This document shows positions 1 to 6,794 of a stretch of 20,463 nucleotides of DNA, one piece after another. This DNA is from RUG14199 sp045535205. GTDB lineage: Bacteria > Bacillota > Clostridia > Oscillospirales > CAG-272. Every line of letters starts with the position of its first letter. The stretch's first letter is position 1. The translations under genes and the position numbers were made by a program. The notes beneath the pieces are model-generated. The model did no database searches and was not told the DNA's origin. It saw only the letters and a list, made by a program, of their open reading frames with translations. The stretch spans positions 1-20,463 of the forward strand of contig JAZSLF010000140.1 of the NCBI GenBank assembly GCA_045535205.1, given 5' to 3'.

Positions 1-259
1 CGTTGCAGGAAATCATTGCACTTTTGAGATTTTTCATCCAACCGTCATAGAAGTTTTCGCCGCCGTGGGCAAGTGTCATTACAAAGTGGGACATACTTTC
101 CCACGCACTTTGGCACAAGCCATCTGGCTTTTCCCAGCCGTTTGCTATGTATACGTCGCCTATCTTCATGTCGCAGGTGTGCTCTATCGGATTTTCATAG
201 AGAGCCGACAGATCCTCGTATACGGTCCTTCTCATTACAGTTATTTTTACTTTTTTCAT
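1..259 (-). CDS. TIGR04076-like uncharacterised protein, N-terminal part (C-terminus outside window)
   Basis: Only the first 86 codons are present; the gene runs off the left edge. The start ATG (complement 257-259) has an AGGTGA ribosome site just upstream. The protein begins MKKVKITVMRRTVYEDLSAL and later has a Gly-Leu-Cys-x5-Trp block. This opening and the Cys/Trp pattern are what I remember for the small TIGR04076 family, whose function is unknown. It lies 23 bp downstream of mntP on the same strand, so it is probably the last or a late gene of the nuclease-mntP transcript. The family call rests on memory of the N-terminal pattern; no catalytic role can be claimed. Confidence 0.6.
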   Translation of the reverse strand, partial: MKKVKITVMRRTVYEDLSALYENPIEHTCDMKIGDVYIANGWEKPDGLCQSAWESMSHFVMTLAHGGENFYDGWMKNLKSAMISCN

Positions 260-282
260 TTACTTCACCTTGCTTTTTTGGT

Positions 283-867
283 TTAAAGTATGCCTGTCAG
301 GAATATTTCAATGCCAATTGCCATGAGAATTATACCGCCGAATATTTGTGCTTTTCCCGCCAGTCTTGTGCCGAATTTTTTGCCGAGGAAAATTCCCGCC
401 ATACTGATAATAAACGTGACAGCGGCAATAACGGAAACGGCGATAAGAGCACTTTTAAGGTCGTACTCCGCAATGGTAAATCCGACGGAAAGAGCATCGA
501 TGGACGTGGCAACACCCTGAAGTAAAAGAGCACCGAAGCCTATTTTCGTTTTTCCGCATTCGTCCTCTTCTCCCTTTATGCCGTCATAGAGCATTTTTGA
601 GCCGATGAAGGCAAGAAGAACGAGAGCTATCCAGGGAATAAATTTTTCAAATTTTGTGAAATACTGAACTATGGTATGGACACAAGTCCAGCCGATAAGG
701 GGCATAAGTGCCTGAAATACTGCAAAGACGCCTGCCATTCCTGCCATGCGTCGTTTTTTCATGCAAGGCTCGCTGAGACCGTTGGCGAGGGAAACGGAAA
801 ATGCGTCCATCGCAAGACCGACACCGAGAAGTGCACTTTCCAAAAAGAAAAGATAATCAAGCTTCAT
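283..867 (-). CDS. mntP: Manganese efflux pump MntP
   Basis: This 194-residue, very hydrophobic protein has about six membrane segments, the usual size and topology for MntP (formerly YebN/DUF204). The family exports Mn2+ from the cytoplasm. The two internal-repeat signatures are visible: AMDAFSVSLANG (Asp21) near the N-terminus and ATSIDALSVGF (Asp124) in the second half; the acidic residues in these helices are expected to contact metal. The start ATG has AAGGAT eight bases upstream. The gene follows the nuclease gene by 30 bp and precedes the TIGR04076-like gene by 23 bp, so co-transcription is likely. No yybP-ykoY manganese riboswitch is seen in the short upstream gap; control would have to come from the promoter at about 1900 or an internal one. 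Confidence 0.93.
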   Translation of the reverse strand: MKLDYLFFLESALLGVGLAMDAFSVSLANGLSEPCMKKRRMAGMAGVFAVFQALMPLIGWTCVHTIVQYFTKFEKFIPWIALVLLAFIGSKMLYDGIKGEEDECGKTKIGFGALLLQGVATSIDALSVGFTIAEYDLKSALIAVSVIAAVTFIISMAGIFLGKKFGTRLAGKAQIFGGIILMAIGIEIFLTGIL

Positions 868-897
868 AAATAATATCCTTTTGAGCTTTCAAAGTGT

Positions 898-1851
898 TTA
901 AGGCTTACAGTAACCGCAGGGATCGTAGCCCATTGAAATGAGCTCATCTCTCGTTCCCTCAAACTCGCCTTTGTTTTTGTCACTTATGTCTGCCGCAAGA
1001 GAACAGCTTTCGCTGTGAAATTTTTTGCTGCTTGTGTTGAGTATGTAAAGAACGGAGTTTTCTCCCGCAGAGCTTTTGACCTCTCTGCTGTCGCCGTTTG
1101 AATAGTCGATCTCGACCATGGGCTGAACGTTATATACAAAGACGTTGAAGGAAACGCCGTCTCCGCCGTCCTCGACAGAATATGCTTCCATAAGAACGCC
1201 CCTTGCCACAAGCTCACTTTCCTTGAATACGGGAGTTACCCTGAACATTACGTGGTTGTCCGTTTCTTTGACGTAGTCCGCTATCATGTTTTCAAAGGGA
1301 AGCATACCGTCAACGTTCATGTAACGTGTGCCTGTAATGAGATTTTTCTCGTTGTCGTTTTCGCCTGCAAGCTGAAAGCCGATAAGGTGGCATCTGTTAT
1401 AAAGGCTTTTGCCGTCAACGTGGTCGTACTGAACGCTTTGCCAGCCTGACGGCTTTATGTGGCCTATGCTCTCTCTTTTTTCGGTGGGCATAAGGTCTTT
1501 TCCGATACAGGCGAGAGCTGTGCCGCATCTTCCGAGAGAATCAAGGGGAGAATAGCTTTCAAAGGAAACGTCGGTTATTTCGTTCTCCTCAAAGAAGGGA
1601 TCACCGCCGTTTACGGTGCAGTAAGGATTTCCCGTGTATTCGGGTATTTCGGAAAGGTCAAATTCCGACGGAGTGCTGACTTGTACGTCGGAAATATTTT
1701 GTTGAGTGTCCTCGCCGTAATAAAATTCTTCAACAATACCTCTGAAGCTTTCATTGGTGAAAAAGAGAACGGCAATTATTATGAGTATAATAATTGTGAG
1801 TACAGTTATCAGAGGTTTGTATTTTTTCGGTACCTGAGAGATCTGTTTCAT
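898..1851 (-). CDS. Membrane-anchored DNA/RNA non-specific endonuclease (EndA/DNA-entry nuclease type)
   Basis: This 317-residue protein has a short basic N-terminus and one hydrophobic segment (about residues 12-32), which should place the rest outside the membrane. Residues about 100-250 are a beta-beta-alpha-Me nuclease domain. The NRCH motif (His155) replaces the classical DRGH and carries the general base. Asn179 and Glu187 occupy the spacing expected for the metal-binding Asn and the downstream Glu of Serratia-type nucleases. The last 50 residues form a separate Cys/His module (His-x3-Cys ... PCGYC), resembling the Ada-like metal-binding tail often fused to secreted nucleases. Family members degrade DNA and RNA at the surface, for nutrition or DNA uptake. 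The start ATG has GGAG upstream and a good promoter at 1881-1909. The precise biological role is inferred. Confidence 0.88.
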   Translation of the reverse strand: MKQISQVPKKYKPLITVLTIIILIIIAVLFFTNESFRGIVEEFYYGEDTQQNISDVQVSTPSEFDLSEIPEYTGNPYCTVNGGDPFFEENEITDVSFESYSPLDSLGRCGTALACIGKDLMPTEKRESIGHIKPSGWQSVQYDHVDGKSLYNRCHLIGFQLAGENDNEKNLITGTRYMNVDGMLPFENMIADYVKETDNHVMFRVTPVFKESELVARGVLMEAYSVEDGGDGVSFNVFVYNVQPMVEIDYSNGDSREVKSSAGENSVLYILNTSSKKFHSESCSLAADISDKNKGEFEGTRDELISMGYDPCGYCKP

Positions 1852-1880
1852 TGATGACTCCGTTTAATAATATAGATTGT

Positions 1881-1909
1881 AGATTATTTTATCACACACT
1901 ACCTGTCAA
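1881..1909 (-). promoter_or_regulatory. Promoter of the nuclease-mntP operon
   Basis: Reading the minus strand, TTGACA (1904-1909) and TAATCT (1881-1886) are separated by exactly 17 bp. Transcription would start near 1874 and leave a leader of roughly 20 nt before the nuclease ATG. Confidence 0.7.
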
Positions 1910-1950
1910 GTCAATGATTAATGAGGTAAATATCTTGAAACAAATTGTAC

Positions 1951-1979
1951 TTGAAAAAATTATTATAATATGGTATCTT
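1951..1979 (+). promoter_or_regulatory. Possible promoter upstream of dusB
   Basis: TTGAAA (1951-1956) and TATCTT (1974-1979) are 17 bp apart in a very AT-rich stretch that also contains TATAAT at 1964-1969 without a well-spaced -35. The exact hexamers are uncertain. A start near 1986 would give a leader of about 110 nt. Confidence 0.4.
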
Positions 1980-2008
1980 ATATATAATAATTTGATTTTT
2001 TCAAACAG

Positions 2009-2087
2009 GCTCAGAGGTTAAGAAAGCGAAATAACGCTTCTTCTCGCCTGAGAGCTTATTTACAGTAAAACAGAAGGGCTTCTGAGC
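2009..2087 (+). promoter_or_regulatory. Structured 5' leader of dusB with two competing pairings
   Basis: GCTCAGA (2009-2015) can pair perfectly with TCTGAGC (2081-2087), which lies only 9 nt before the dusB ATG. The same 5' strand (2009-2017) can instead pair imperfectly with CCTGAGAGC (2047-2055). That second pairing would close over a hairpin formed by 2020-2028 and CGCTTCTT (2035-2042). The pairings are mutually exclusive. The only Shine-Dalgarno-like sequence (GAAGGG, 2074-2078) lies inside the region and is rather far from the ATG. This could be a translation-controlling leader; I do not recognise it as a known riboswitch class. Confidence 0.35.
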
Positions 2088-2095
2088 GTATTAAA

Positions 2096-3079
2096 ATGGA
2101 TTTCAGAAACAAAACAGGGCTTGCCCCTATGGCAGGGGCGACCGACTGTGCCATGAGGCTTTTGTGTACACGGATGGGTGCTGACTATTCAGTCTCTGAA
2201 ATGGTCTCGGCAAAGGCTTTGTGCTACAAGGATAAAAAGACGGCTGTGCTTACTAAAACGGCCGAGGGCGAAGCTCCCGTGTCGATACAGCTTTTCGGTC
2301 ATGAGCCGGACGTTATGGCTGAAGCGGCTGTAATGATAGCGCAGGGCTCGTTTGACGGATGCTCCTATGCGGCAGCTCCCGTTGCCATAGACGTGAATAT
2401 GGGATGTCCCGTCAAGAAGATAGTGTCTTCGGGAGATGGCAGTGCTCTTATGAGGAATAGACCTCTTGCGGCTGAGATAGTCAGACGGATGGTGTATGCC
2501 CTTGAGAAATATAATATGCCCGTTACGGTCAAAATACGTTCGGGTTGGGATAAAAACAGTATCAACGCACCCGAATTTGCCAAGGCTCTCGTCGATGCGG
2601 GGGCGTCAGCGGTGACGGTCCATGCGAGAACGAGGGAGCAGATGTACGCTCCGTCTGCGGATATTTCCGTTATAGGAGAGGTTAAAAAAGCACTCGGCGA
2701 TGCTGTAGTTATCGGAAACGGTGATATATGCTCTCCTGAGGACGCATTTCGGATGATGAATGAAACAGGCTGTGACGGTGTGATGATAGGCAGGGCGGCA
2801 CTCGGCGACCCGTGGATATTCTCACAGATACGGGCTGTCAGAAATAATGAGGAGCCTGTTTACCCGACGGCACAGGACAGAATTTCTCTTGCACTTGAGC
2901 TTGCGTCGGCAATAGTGTCCGACAAGGGCGAGGAGATCGGAGTCCGTGAGGCGAGGGGAAGATGTGCCCATTTTATAAAAGGGCTGCCCGGCTCAGCCGC
3001 CGTCCGTGACGGAATAAACCATTGTACAACTTTGAATGAAATAGAAAATATACTTCTTACATGGAGGATGAAACTGTGA
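2096..3079 (+). CDS. dusB: tRNA-dihydrouridine synthase, DusB type
   Basis: A 327-residue FMN-dependent enzyme that reduces specific uridines in tRNA to dihydrouridine. The TIM-barrel begins with LAPMAGATD. The NMGCP motif places the catalytic Cys at 104, followed by a KKI...GDGSALM loop. Further landmarks are VTVKIRSGWD, HARTREQMY, the GNGDI phosphate-binding segment and IGRAALGDPWIF, all typical of the DusB branch. Length is normal. The ATG at 2096 is right because residue 2 begins the usual DFRNK/KFGNK-like opening, but the ribosome site is weak and buried in the structured leader. The 3' end overlaps the next gene's GTG start by 4 nt, suggesting translational coupling within a dusB-lipoprotein-desulfurase operon. 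Confidence 0.93.
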   Translation: MDFRNKTGLAPMAGATDCAMRLLCTRMGADYSVSEMVSAKALCYKDKKTAVLTKTAEGEAPVSIQLFGHEPDVMAEAAVMIAQGSFDGCSYAAAPVAIDVNMGCPVKKIVSSGDGSALMRNRPLAAEIVRRMVYALEKYNMPVTVKIRSGWDKNSINAPEFAKALVDAGASAVTVHARTREQMYAPSADISVIGEVKKALGDAVVIGNGDICSPEDAFRMMNETGCDGVMIGRAALGDPWIFSQIRAVRNNEEPVYPTAQDRISLALELASAIVSDKGEEIGVREARGRCAHFIKGLPGSAAVRDGINHCTTLNEIENILLTWRMKL

Positions 3080-3657
3080 AAAAAACAAAAAGATTTGCAG
3101 CATTTTTTATGGCGGTGACCCTGGTCGTTCTCGGTCTTTGCTCCTGCAATAAGGACGTTGTATCCGAAGTTCCTTCGGGAATGAAGGAAGCCTCCGGCGA
3201 TAAGGTGGACTATAGCTTTTATATTCCTGAGAACTGGACGGCAGACGTTGAAAACGGTGCAACTACGGCTTATTATTCCGAAACTGACCGTTCAAACGTC
3301 AGCGTAATGGCTTTTTCCGCAAATTATACAGACGATACCCTTGCTGATTGGTGGTCAAGCTTTGAGAGCGATTTTAAAAACGTTTATTCCGATTTTGAGG
3401 TCGTTTCCGCAGAGAACGTGGTGCTTGACGGTATAGCGGCACTCAAAACAGTTTTCAAGGGCACTCTTGAGGACTATGAATATCAGTTCATGCAGGTTGC
3501 GGCTGTGAAGGACGTGACTCTCAGCAAGCCTCAGATATACGTATTCACCTATACGTCTGTCCCCGAAGCTTATGAGTCTCATCTTGAGGACGTTCAGTCC
3601 ATGCTTGATGCTTTTGATTTTCACGATACAAATACGGAAGACAGCACAGAGGGCTGA
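3076..3657 (+). CDS. Secreted lipoprotein, PsbP/DUF1795-like
   Basis: I place the start at the GTG at 3076, not at the in-frame ATG at 3061, because a full GGAGG lies at 3063-3067 with ideal spacing and the signal peptide then begins cleanly MKKTKRFAAF. The product is 193 residues: a signal peptide with a lipobox ending Leu-Cys-Ser-Cys24, then a single domain opening with YSFYIPENWTA and ending in an alternating helix that contains SMLDAFDF. That pattern (F.YP..W ... amphipathic C-terminal helix) resembles the PsbP/Mog1/DUF1795 fold found in many bacterial lipoproteins of unknown role. It overlaps dusB by 4 nt and ends 3 nt before the cysteine desulfurase gene, so it is embedded in that operon; no functional link to tRNA modification is evident. 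Confidence 0.75.
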   Translation: MKKTKRFAAFFMAVTLVVLGLCSCNKDVVSEVPSGMKEASGDKVDYSFYIPENWTADVENGATTAYYSETDRSNVSVMAFSANYTDDTLADWWSSFESDFKNVYSDFEVVSAENVVLDGIAALKTVFKGTLEDYEYQFMQVAAVKDVTLSKPQIYVFTYTSVPEAYESHLEDVQSMLDAFDFHDTNTEDSTEG

Positions 3658-3660
3658 TGC

Positions 3661-4836
3661 ATGATATATTTTGATAACAGTGCAACTACCGTACCCTGCA
3701 AAGAGGCACTTGAAGCGATAAACGAAGCCCTTACAAATAATTTCGGCAATCCTTCGTCTTCACACTACGTTGGTGACAGCGCTCACAGAGCTTTTGAGGA
3801 AGCAAGACGGGCCATAATGTCTGCTCTCGGTATCAGAAGGGCGGCAGACTGTAAGCTGGTATTTACTTCGGGAGGTACGGAGTCGAATAATCTTGCGATA
3901 TTCGGTGTCATTCGTTCCAAAGAGAGACCTCTTAAAAACGGAAGAAGGGGGACTGTGGTTATAACGGACGGTGAGCACGCCTCCGTTGAGATTCCCGTTT
4001 CCGTTCTTGAAAAGGAAGGCTTCAACGTAATAAGAGTACCCACCGCAAACGGAAGACTTGATCTTGAATATCTGAAAAAGGAAGTTACCTCCGATGTTAT
4101 ACTTGCATCTCTTATGCTTGTGAACAACGAAACGGGTGCGATCTATGATGTCAAAGAGGCTTCTAAAATAATAAAGAATGCATCTCCCGGTGCCGTAGTT
4201 CACTCAGACTGTGTTCAGGCGTTTATGAAAATAAAATTTGCTCCCTCCGATATAGGTGCAGACCTTATTTCCGTAAGTGCTCACAAGGTCTACTCGGCAA
4301 AGGGGGCGGGAGCACTTTATATATCTAAGGATATTATTACCTCCAAAAAAATAGTTCCCGTGGTTTACGGCGGAGGACAGGAGGAAGACCTTCGCTCAGG
4401 GACGGAGAATACACCCTGCGTAATGGGATTTGCCGCAGCGGTCAAGGCTGTTTTGCCCACGCTTGCAAAAAGGAAAAGCGACGTTTCTGAGCTTTGGGAA
4501 TATGCAGCATCAAAAATTGCAGAGATAGGCTCTGTCAAGCTTAACGTTCCCGAAAAGCACATTCCTTATATTCTGAATATTACAGTTCCCAATATTAAGA
4601 GTGAAACGCTTCTCAACTTCCTTTCGGGAGAGGGAATATGCGTGTCGAAAAGCTCCGCCTGTGCCACCCATCACAGAAATCTGAGCCGGACTCTGACGGC
4701 TTTCGGTCTCAGCGAGGAGGCCACGGACAGCTCAATAAGACTCAGCTTTTCTCATACGAATACCAAAGAGGAGGTTGACCTTTTTATTGATGCTTTAAAA
4801 AAAGGTATTTCAACTCTTGCCGTTATAAAAAAATAA
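3661..4836 (+). CDS. Cysteine desulfurase, NifS/IscS family
   Basis: A 391-residue PLP-dependent aminotransferase-fold enzyme that removes sulfur from cysteine as an enzyme persulfide. The N-terminus YFDNSATT and the FGNPSSSH block are classical. His106 in DGEHASVE, Lys209 in SAHK (the PLP Schiff-base lysine), RSGTEN and Cys334 in SKSSACA (the persulfide cysteine) are all present, so the active site is intact. Clostridial homologues often sit beside thiI and feed sulfur to 4-thiouridine or Fe-S assembly. Here there is no thiI or iscU in view, and the neighbours are dusB and a lipoprotein gene. A tRNA-modification role is therefore suggestive only. The start is 3 nt after the previous stop with a GAGGG ribosome site overlapping that gene's end. 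Confidence 0.92.
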   Translation: MIYFDNSATTVPCKEALEAINEALTNNFGNPSSSHYVGDSAHRAFEEARRAIMSALGIRRAADCKLVFTSGGTESNNLAIFGVIRSKERPLKNGRRGTVVITDGEHASVEIPVSVLEKEGFNVIRVPTANGRLDLEYLKKEVTSDVILASLMLVNNETGAIYDVKEASKIIKNASPGAVVHSDCVQAFMKIKFAPSDIGADLISVSAHKVYSAKGAGALYISKDIITSKKIVPVVYGGGQEEDLRSGTENTPCVMGFAAAVKAVLPTLAKRKSDVSELWEYAASKIAEIGSVKLNVPEKHIPYILNITVPNIKSETLLNFLSGEGICVSKSSACATHHRNLSRTLTAFGLSEEATDSSIRLSFSHTNTKEEVDLFIDALKKGISTLAVIKK

Positions 4837-4851
4837 GGCGGCGAAAACCTC

Positions 4852-4881
4852 TTGACAAAGATATACGTTATAGTATAGAAT
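4852..4881 (+). promoter_or_regulatory. Promoter of the DUF1292 gene
   Basis: TTGACA (4852-4857) and TAGAAT (4876-4881) are separated by 18 bp; TATAGA two bases earlier gives a 16-bp spacer. It lies just after the desulfurase stop codon, so the DUF1292 gene has its own promoter. Confidence 0.65.
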
Positions 4882-4918
4882 AATTACAGGAAGAAATCCA
4901 TATTTAAGGAGAAACAAA

Positions 4919-5224
4919 ATGGCAGACGAAAAAATTCTTGATGAAGAGTATTTTGATACAGAAATATACACCCTGACAGATGAAGAAGGCAACGAAGAAG
5001 AATTTGAGCTTATCGGTAAGTACATGGAAAACGGCGTGACCTACAACGCACTTATTCCTGCTGACGAAAAGAAGCAGAACGGTGAATACATTATTCTTCG
5101 CCGTGAAGAAGATGAAGAAGGTAACGTATTCCTTGCAACTATCGAGGATGACGAAGAATTCGACAGAATTGCAGACATCTTCGATGACAGCTTCAACGAC
5201 GTTGATTACGACGAAGGCGAATAA
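4919..5224 (+). CDS. DUF1292 family acidic protein (YrzB-like)
   Basis: A 101-residue, strongly acidic cytoplasmic protein with no membrane segment. The core reads YTLTDEEGNEEEFELIGKY followed by YNALIPADE, then an EYIILRREEDEEG strand and ATIEDDEEFDRIAD. This is the typical DUF1292 pattern of Firmicutes, whose function is unknown; homologues usually sit near ruvX or fur genes. The start ATG has a good AAGGAG at the right distance and its own promoter (4852-4881). The gene is followed directly by the probable 6S RNA. Codon use leans toward GAA and AAC, as in the highly expressed genes later in the window, suggesting good expression. The family call is confident; no role can be given. Confidence 0.88.
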   Translation: MADEKILDEEYFDTEIYTLTDEEGNEEEFELIGKYMENGVTYNALIPADEKKQNGEYIILRREEDEEGNVFLATIEDDEEFDRIADIFDDSFNDVDYDEGE

Positions 5225-5271
5225 TTTTCGCTTTGGGGTATAAAATCCCGCATCTTATTAAAAGATAATAA

Positions 5272-5476
5272 TGTCCTGCCGTGTTCGTGATAATACGGGC
5301 ATTAAAACCCACATCTGAATAATGGAGTTTGGAACATGACACGGGAATGCAGACCTCCCTTACTATGCCTCCTTACGTGACGCATTTTCAAGGACGTTGG
5401 TAGCACAAAATGTCAAGTCAGAACACCAACCTTGCTTACGCAGGGTTTCTATTACTCGTATACACGGCATGGTGGG
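5272..5476 (+). ncRNA. ssrS: Probable 6S RNA (RNA polymerase regulator)
   Basis: About 200 nt with no reading frame fold into one long rod. The closing stem is CC-TGCCGTGT (5275-5284) with ACACGGCA-T-GG (5462-5472). It continues through CGTGATAATA (5286-5295) with TATTACTCG and then AAACCC with GGGTTT. An inner stem near the centre pairs AAGG..GTTGGT (5390-5401) with ACCAAC-CTT (5425-5433). The terminal CCTGCCGTGTTCG segment and the large purine-rich central region with GGAATGCAGACCTCC are what I remember of Firmicutes 6S RNAs, which mimic an open promoter and bind sigma-A RNA polymerase. A strong terminator follows at once. Length and architecture also argue against SRP RNA, RNase P or tmRNA. 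A -10-like GATAAT lies at 5264-5269. The ends are approximate. Confidence 0.72.
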
Positions 5477-5506
5477 AAAAAAGCACTTCTTCGGAAGTGC
5501 TTTTTT
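5477..5506 (+). terminator. Intrinsic terminator of the 6S RNA
   Basis: Arms GCACTTC (5483-5489) and GAAGTGC (5494-5500) close a TTCG tetraloop and are flanked by six A and six T. It should work in both directions, but it directly follows the 6S RNA rod. Confidence 0.9.
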
Positions 5507-5528
5507 CAGCTAAATTCGGCTTTCCTTG

Positions 5529-5616
5529 AAAGGAAAACCGAGCTAAATTCCTAACGGAGCTAAATTGACCTTTGGTCAGCTAAATGTGTGCCTTCGGCAC
5601 ACGCTTGGCAGCCGAA
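5529..5616 (+). repeat. 88-bp direct repeat, copy 1
   Basis: Matches 5741-5828 with only two substitutions (5551 C to T; 5573 T to C), at an offset of 212 bp. Both changes leave the flanking hairpin stems intact; 5573 falls in a hairpin loop. Confidence 0.95.
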
Positions 5617-5740
5617 TTTAATTTAGCTTCACGAAGTGAAATTAAGCTGTGAGCGAAGCTGACTATTTAGCTGTTTTGCCGCAAGGCAAAACTATTTAGC
5701 TAAGAATGATGATACTATTTGCAGACGAACTAAAAAAGCA

Positions 5741-5828
5741 AAAGGAAAACCGAGCTAAATTCTTAACGGAGCTAAATTGACCTTCGGTCAGCTAAATGTG
5801 TGCCTTCGGCACACGCTTGGCAGCCGAA
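5741..5828 (+). repeat. 88-bp direct repeat, copy 2
   Basis: Second copy of 5529-5616. The two copies enclose the inverted-orientation part of the AGCTAAAT array and end just before the promoter at 5875. Confidence 0.95.
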
Positions 5829-5874
5829 AAAAACCATTCACCCCCGCTTTCCGAAAGCCCCTGTACACGAAAAC

Positions 5875-5903
5875 TTGACATAATACATCAATTGATGTAT
5901 AAT
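5875..5903 (+). promoter_or_regulatory. Consensus promoter with an 18-bp palindromic operator in its spacer
   Basis: TTGACA (5875-5880) and TATAAT (5898-5903) are both perfect and 17 bp apart. The spacer and the first bases of the -10 form the perfect palindrome ATACATCAATTGATGTAT (5883-5900). A dimeric repressor bound there would block RNA polymerase directly. The ends (TACA...TGTA) resemble sites of several repressor families, but the regulator cannot be named from this window. Confidence 0.85.
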
Positions 5904-5952
5904 AATATATTATAGAAAAATTAAAGCATGAAATTATCCGAGAGGTGATATA

Positions 5953-6744
5953 ATGAGACACGGTATTATTTTGAAAATTCTTGCGGCAGCACTTCTTGCG
6001 GCGGTACTTTTTACGTTTGCTTCCTGTAACAGAAATGAGCAAACAGAAGATGACACGCAGGAAACAACGGCTGAAACAGGTATCGGCGGAGTTGACGTAG
6101 GCGGCTTTGAAGACGTTCTTGACGATAACGGAAACGTTATAGGTCAGAAGATAACCTATGCTGACGGTACGCTTAAATATATTGAGTATTACAATCCCGA
6201 CGGCGAGATAAGAGAGTCTGTTCTTTATAATAAGGACGGGACTGAATCTGTTGCCGAGTACAGAAATTTTGACGAAGCAGGTGCAATAACAAGATATGTT
6301 ACCGTAAAGTATGAATACGAAAACGGCGAGCTGCTTCAGTATAATATGTCTTATTACAACCCTAACAAGTGGTGTACTGCAAGCTACAGCTACAATGCAG
6401 ACGATTCATGCCAGGGCTTTGTTACCTATGAGTACGATGAAGCGGGTTATGAGATCGAACAGCGTGAATATAATGAAAATATGGTTCTTGAGTATATTCT
6501 TGAAACGGAATATAACGAGGACGGACAGGCTGTCAAAGAGATCACCAAGGACAATCAGGAAAACGTGACAGGCTATTCACTTATGGAATATAATTCCAAC
6601 GGTACTATTTCAAAGAGAAGTGAGTGCGGTGCCGACGGTTCGGTGAAAAGCTACTGTGAATACACGTATAATGCAAAGGGTGAGCTGACGTCTGAGCAGG
6701 TGTACGTTTCTGACGGACAGGGCGGATTTGTAAAGTATAACTGA
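5953..6744 (+). CDS. Secreted lipoprotein with YD/RHS-like (or MORN-like) repeats
   Basis: A 263-residue protein. The N-terminal signal peptide ends Phe-Ala-Ser-Cys25, a lipobox, so the mature protein should be lipid-anchored outside the membrane. A Thr/Glu-rich linker (about 26-45) leads to a repetitive region in which units of roughly 20-25 residues contain patterns such as YADGTLKYIEYYNPDGEI, YDEAGYEIEQREYNEN and YNAKGELTSEQVY. These are the Y-x-x-x-G-x-(h)-x turns seen in YD/RHS and MORN/YwqK-type beta repeats. The start ATG follows GAGGTGAT. The strong promoter and palindrome upstream imply tight control. The gene downstream has the same type of repeats, so the pair probably arose by duplication. 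No enzymatic motif is visible and the function is unknown. Confidence 0.72.
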   Translation: MRHGIILKILAAALLAAVLFTFASCNRNEQTEDDTQETTAETGIGGVDVGGFEDVLDDNGNVIGQKITYADGTLKYIEYYNPDGEIRESVLYNKDGTESVAEYRNFDEAGAITRYVTVKYEYENGELLQYNMSYYNPNKWCTASYSYNADDSCQGFVTYEYDEAGYEIEQREYNENMVLEYILETEYNEDGQAVKEITKDNQENVTGYSLMEYNSNGTISKRSECGADGSVKSYCEYTYNAKGELTSEQVYVSDGQGGFVKYN

Positions 6745-6753
6745 CGGTGTTAA

Positions 6754-6774
6754 AAAACGGCATTTAGCCGTTTT
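6754..6774 (+). terminator. Weak terminator-like hairpin between the two repeat-protein genes
   Basis: AAAACGGC (6754-6761) pairs with GCCGTTTT (6767-6774) around ATTTA. Only four T follow, so partial termination, or a stability element at the end of the first gene, is more likely than a complete stop. Confidence 0.5.
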
Positions 6775-6794
6775 GACGTAAGGAGGTCATTTTG

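Larger units (their letters stand above)
5508..5828. repeat. Array of small hairpins separated by AGCTAAAT
   Basis: The octamer AGCTAAAT or its reverse complement occurs ten times: 5508, 5541, 5558, 5578, 5621, 5665, 5694, 5753, 5770 and 5790. The pieces between are mostly perfect hairpins with tiny loops: GACC-TTT-GGTC, GTGTGCC-TTC-GGCACAC, TTCAC-GAA-GTGAA, and GTTTTGCC-GCAA-GGCAAAAC. The first four octamers are on the plus strand, the next three are inverted, and the last three are plus again. No open frame, transposase or CRISPR-like constant-length spacing is present. Similar intergenic hairpin chains are, as I remember, common in gut Clostridia, but I know of no assigned function. It fills most of the 728-bp gap between the DUF1292 gene and the next gene. 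Confidence 0.85.

Noticed and set aside
73..525. A 150-codon plus-strand open frame
   Set aside because: Antisense to the TIGR04076-like gene and mntP; no ribosome site or recognisable domain.
5272..5476. Signal-recognition-particle RNA, tmRNA or RNase P RNA
   Set aside because: The rod shape and length fit 6S RNA; no tag peptide frame or tRNA-like ends are visible, and it is too short for Firmicutes RNase P.
5508..5828. CRISPR array
   Set aside because: The constant part is only 8 bp, the intervals vary from 17 to 59 bp, orientation switches, and the intervals are palindromes; no cas genes are near.
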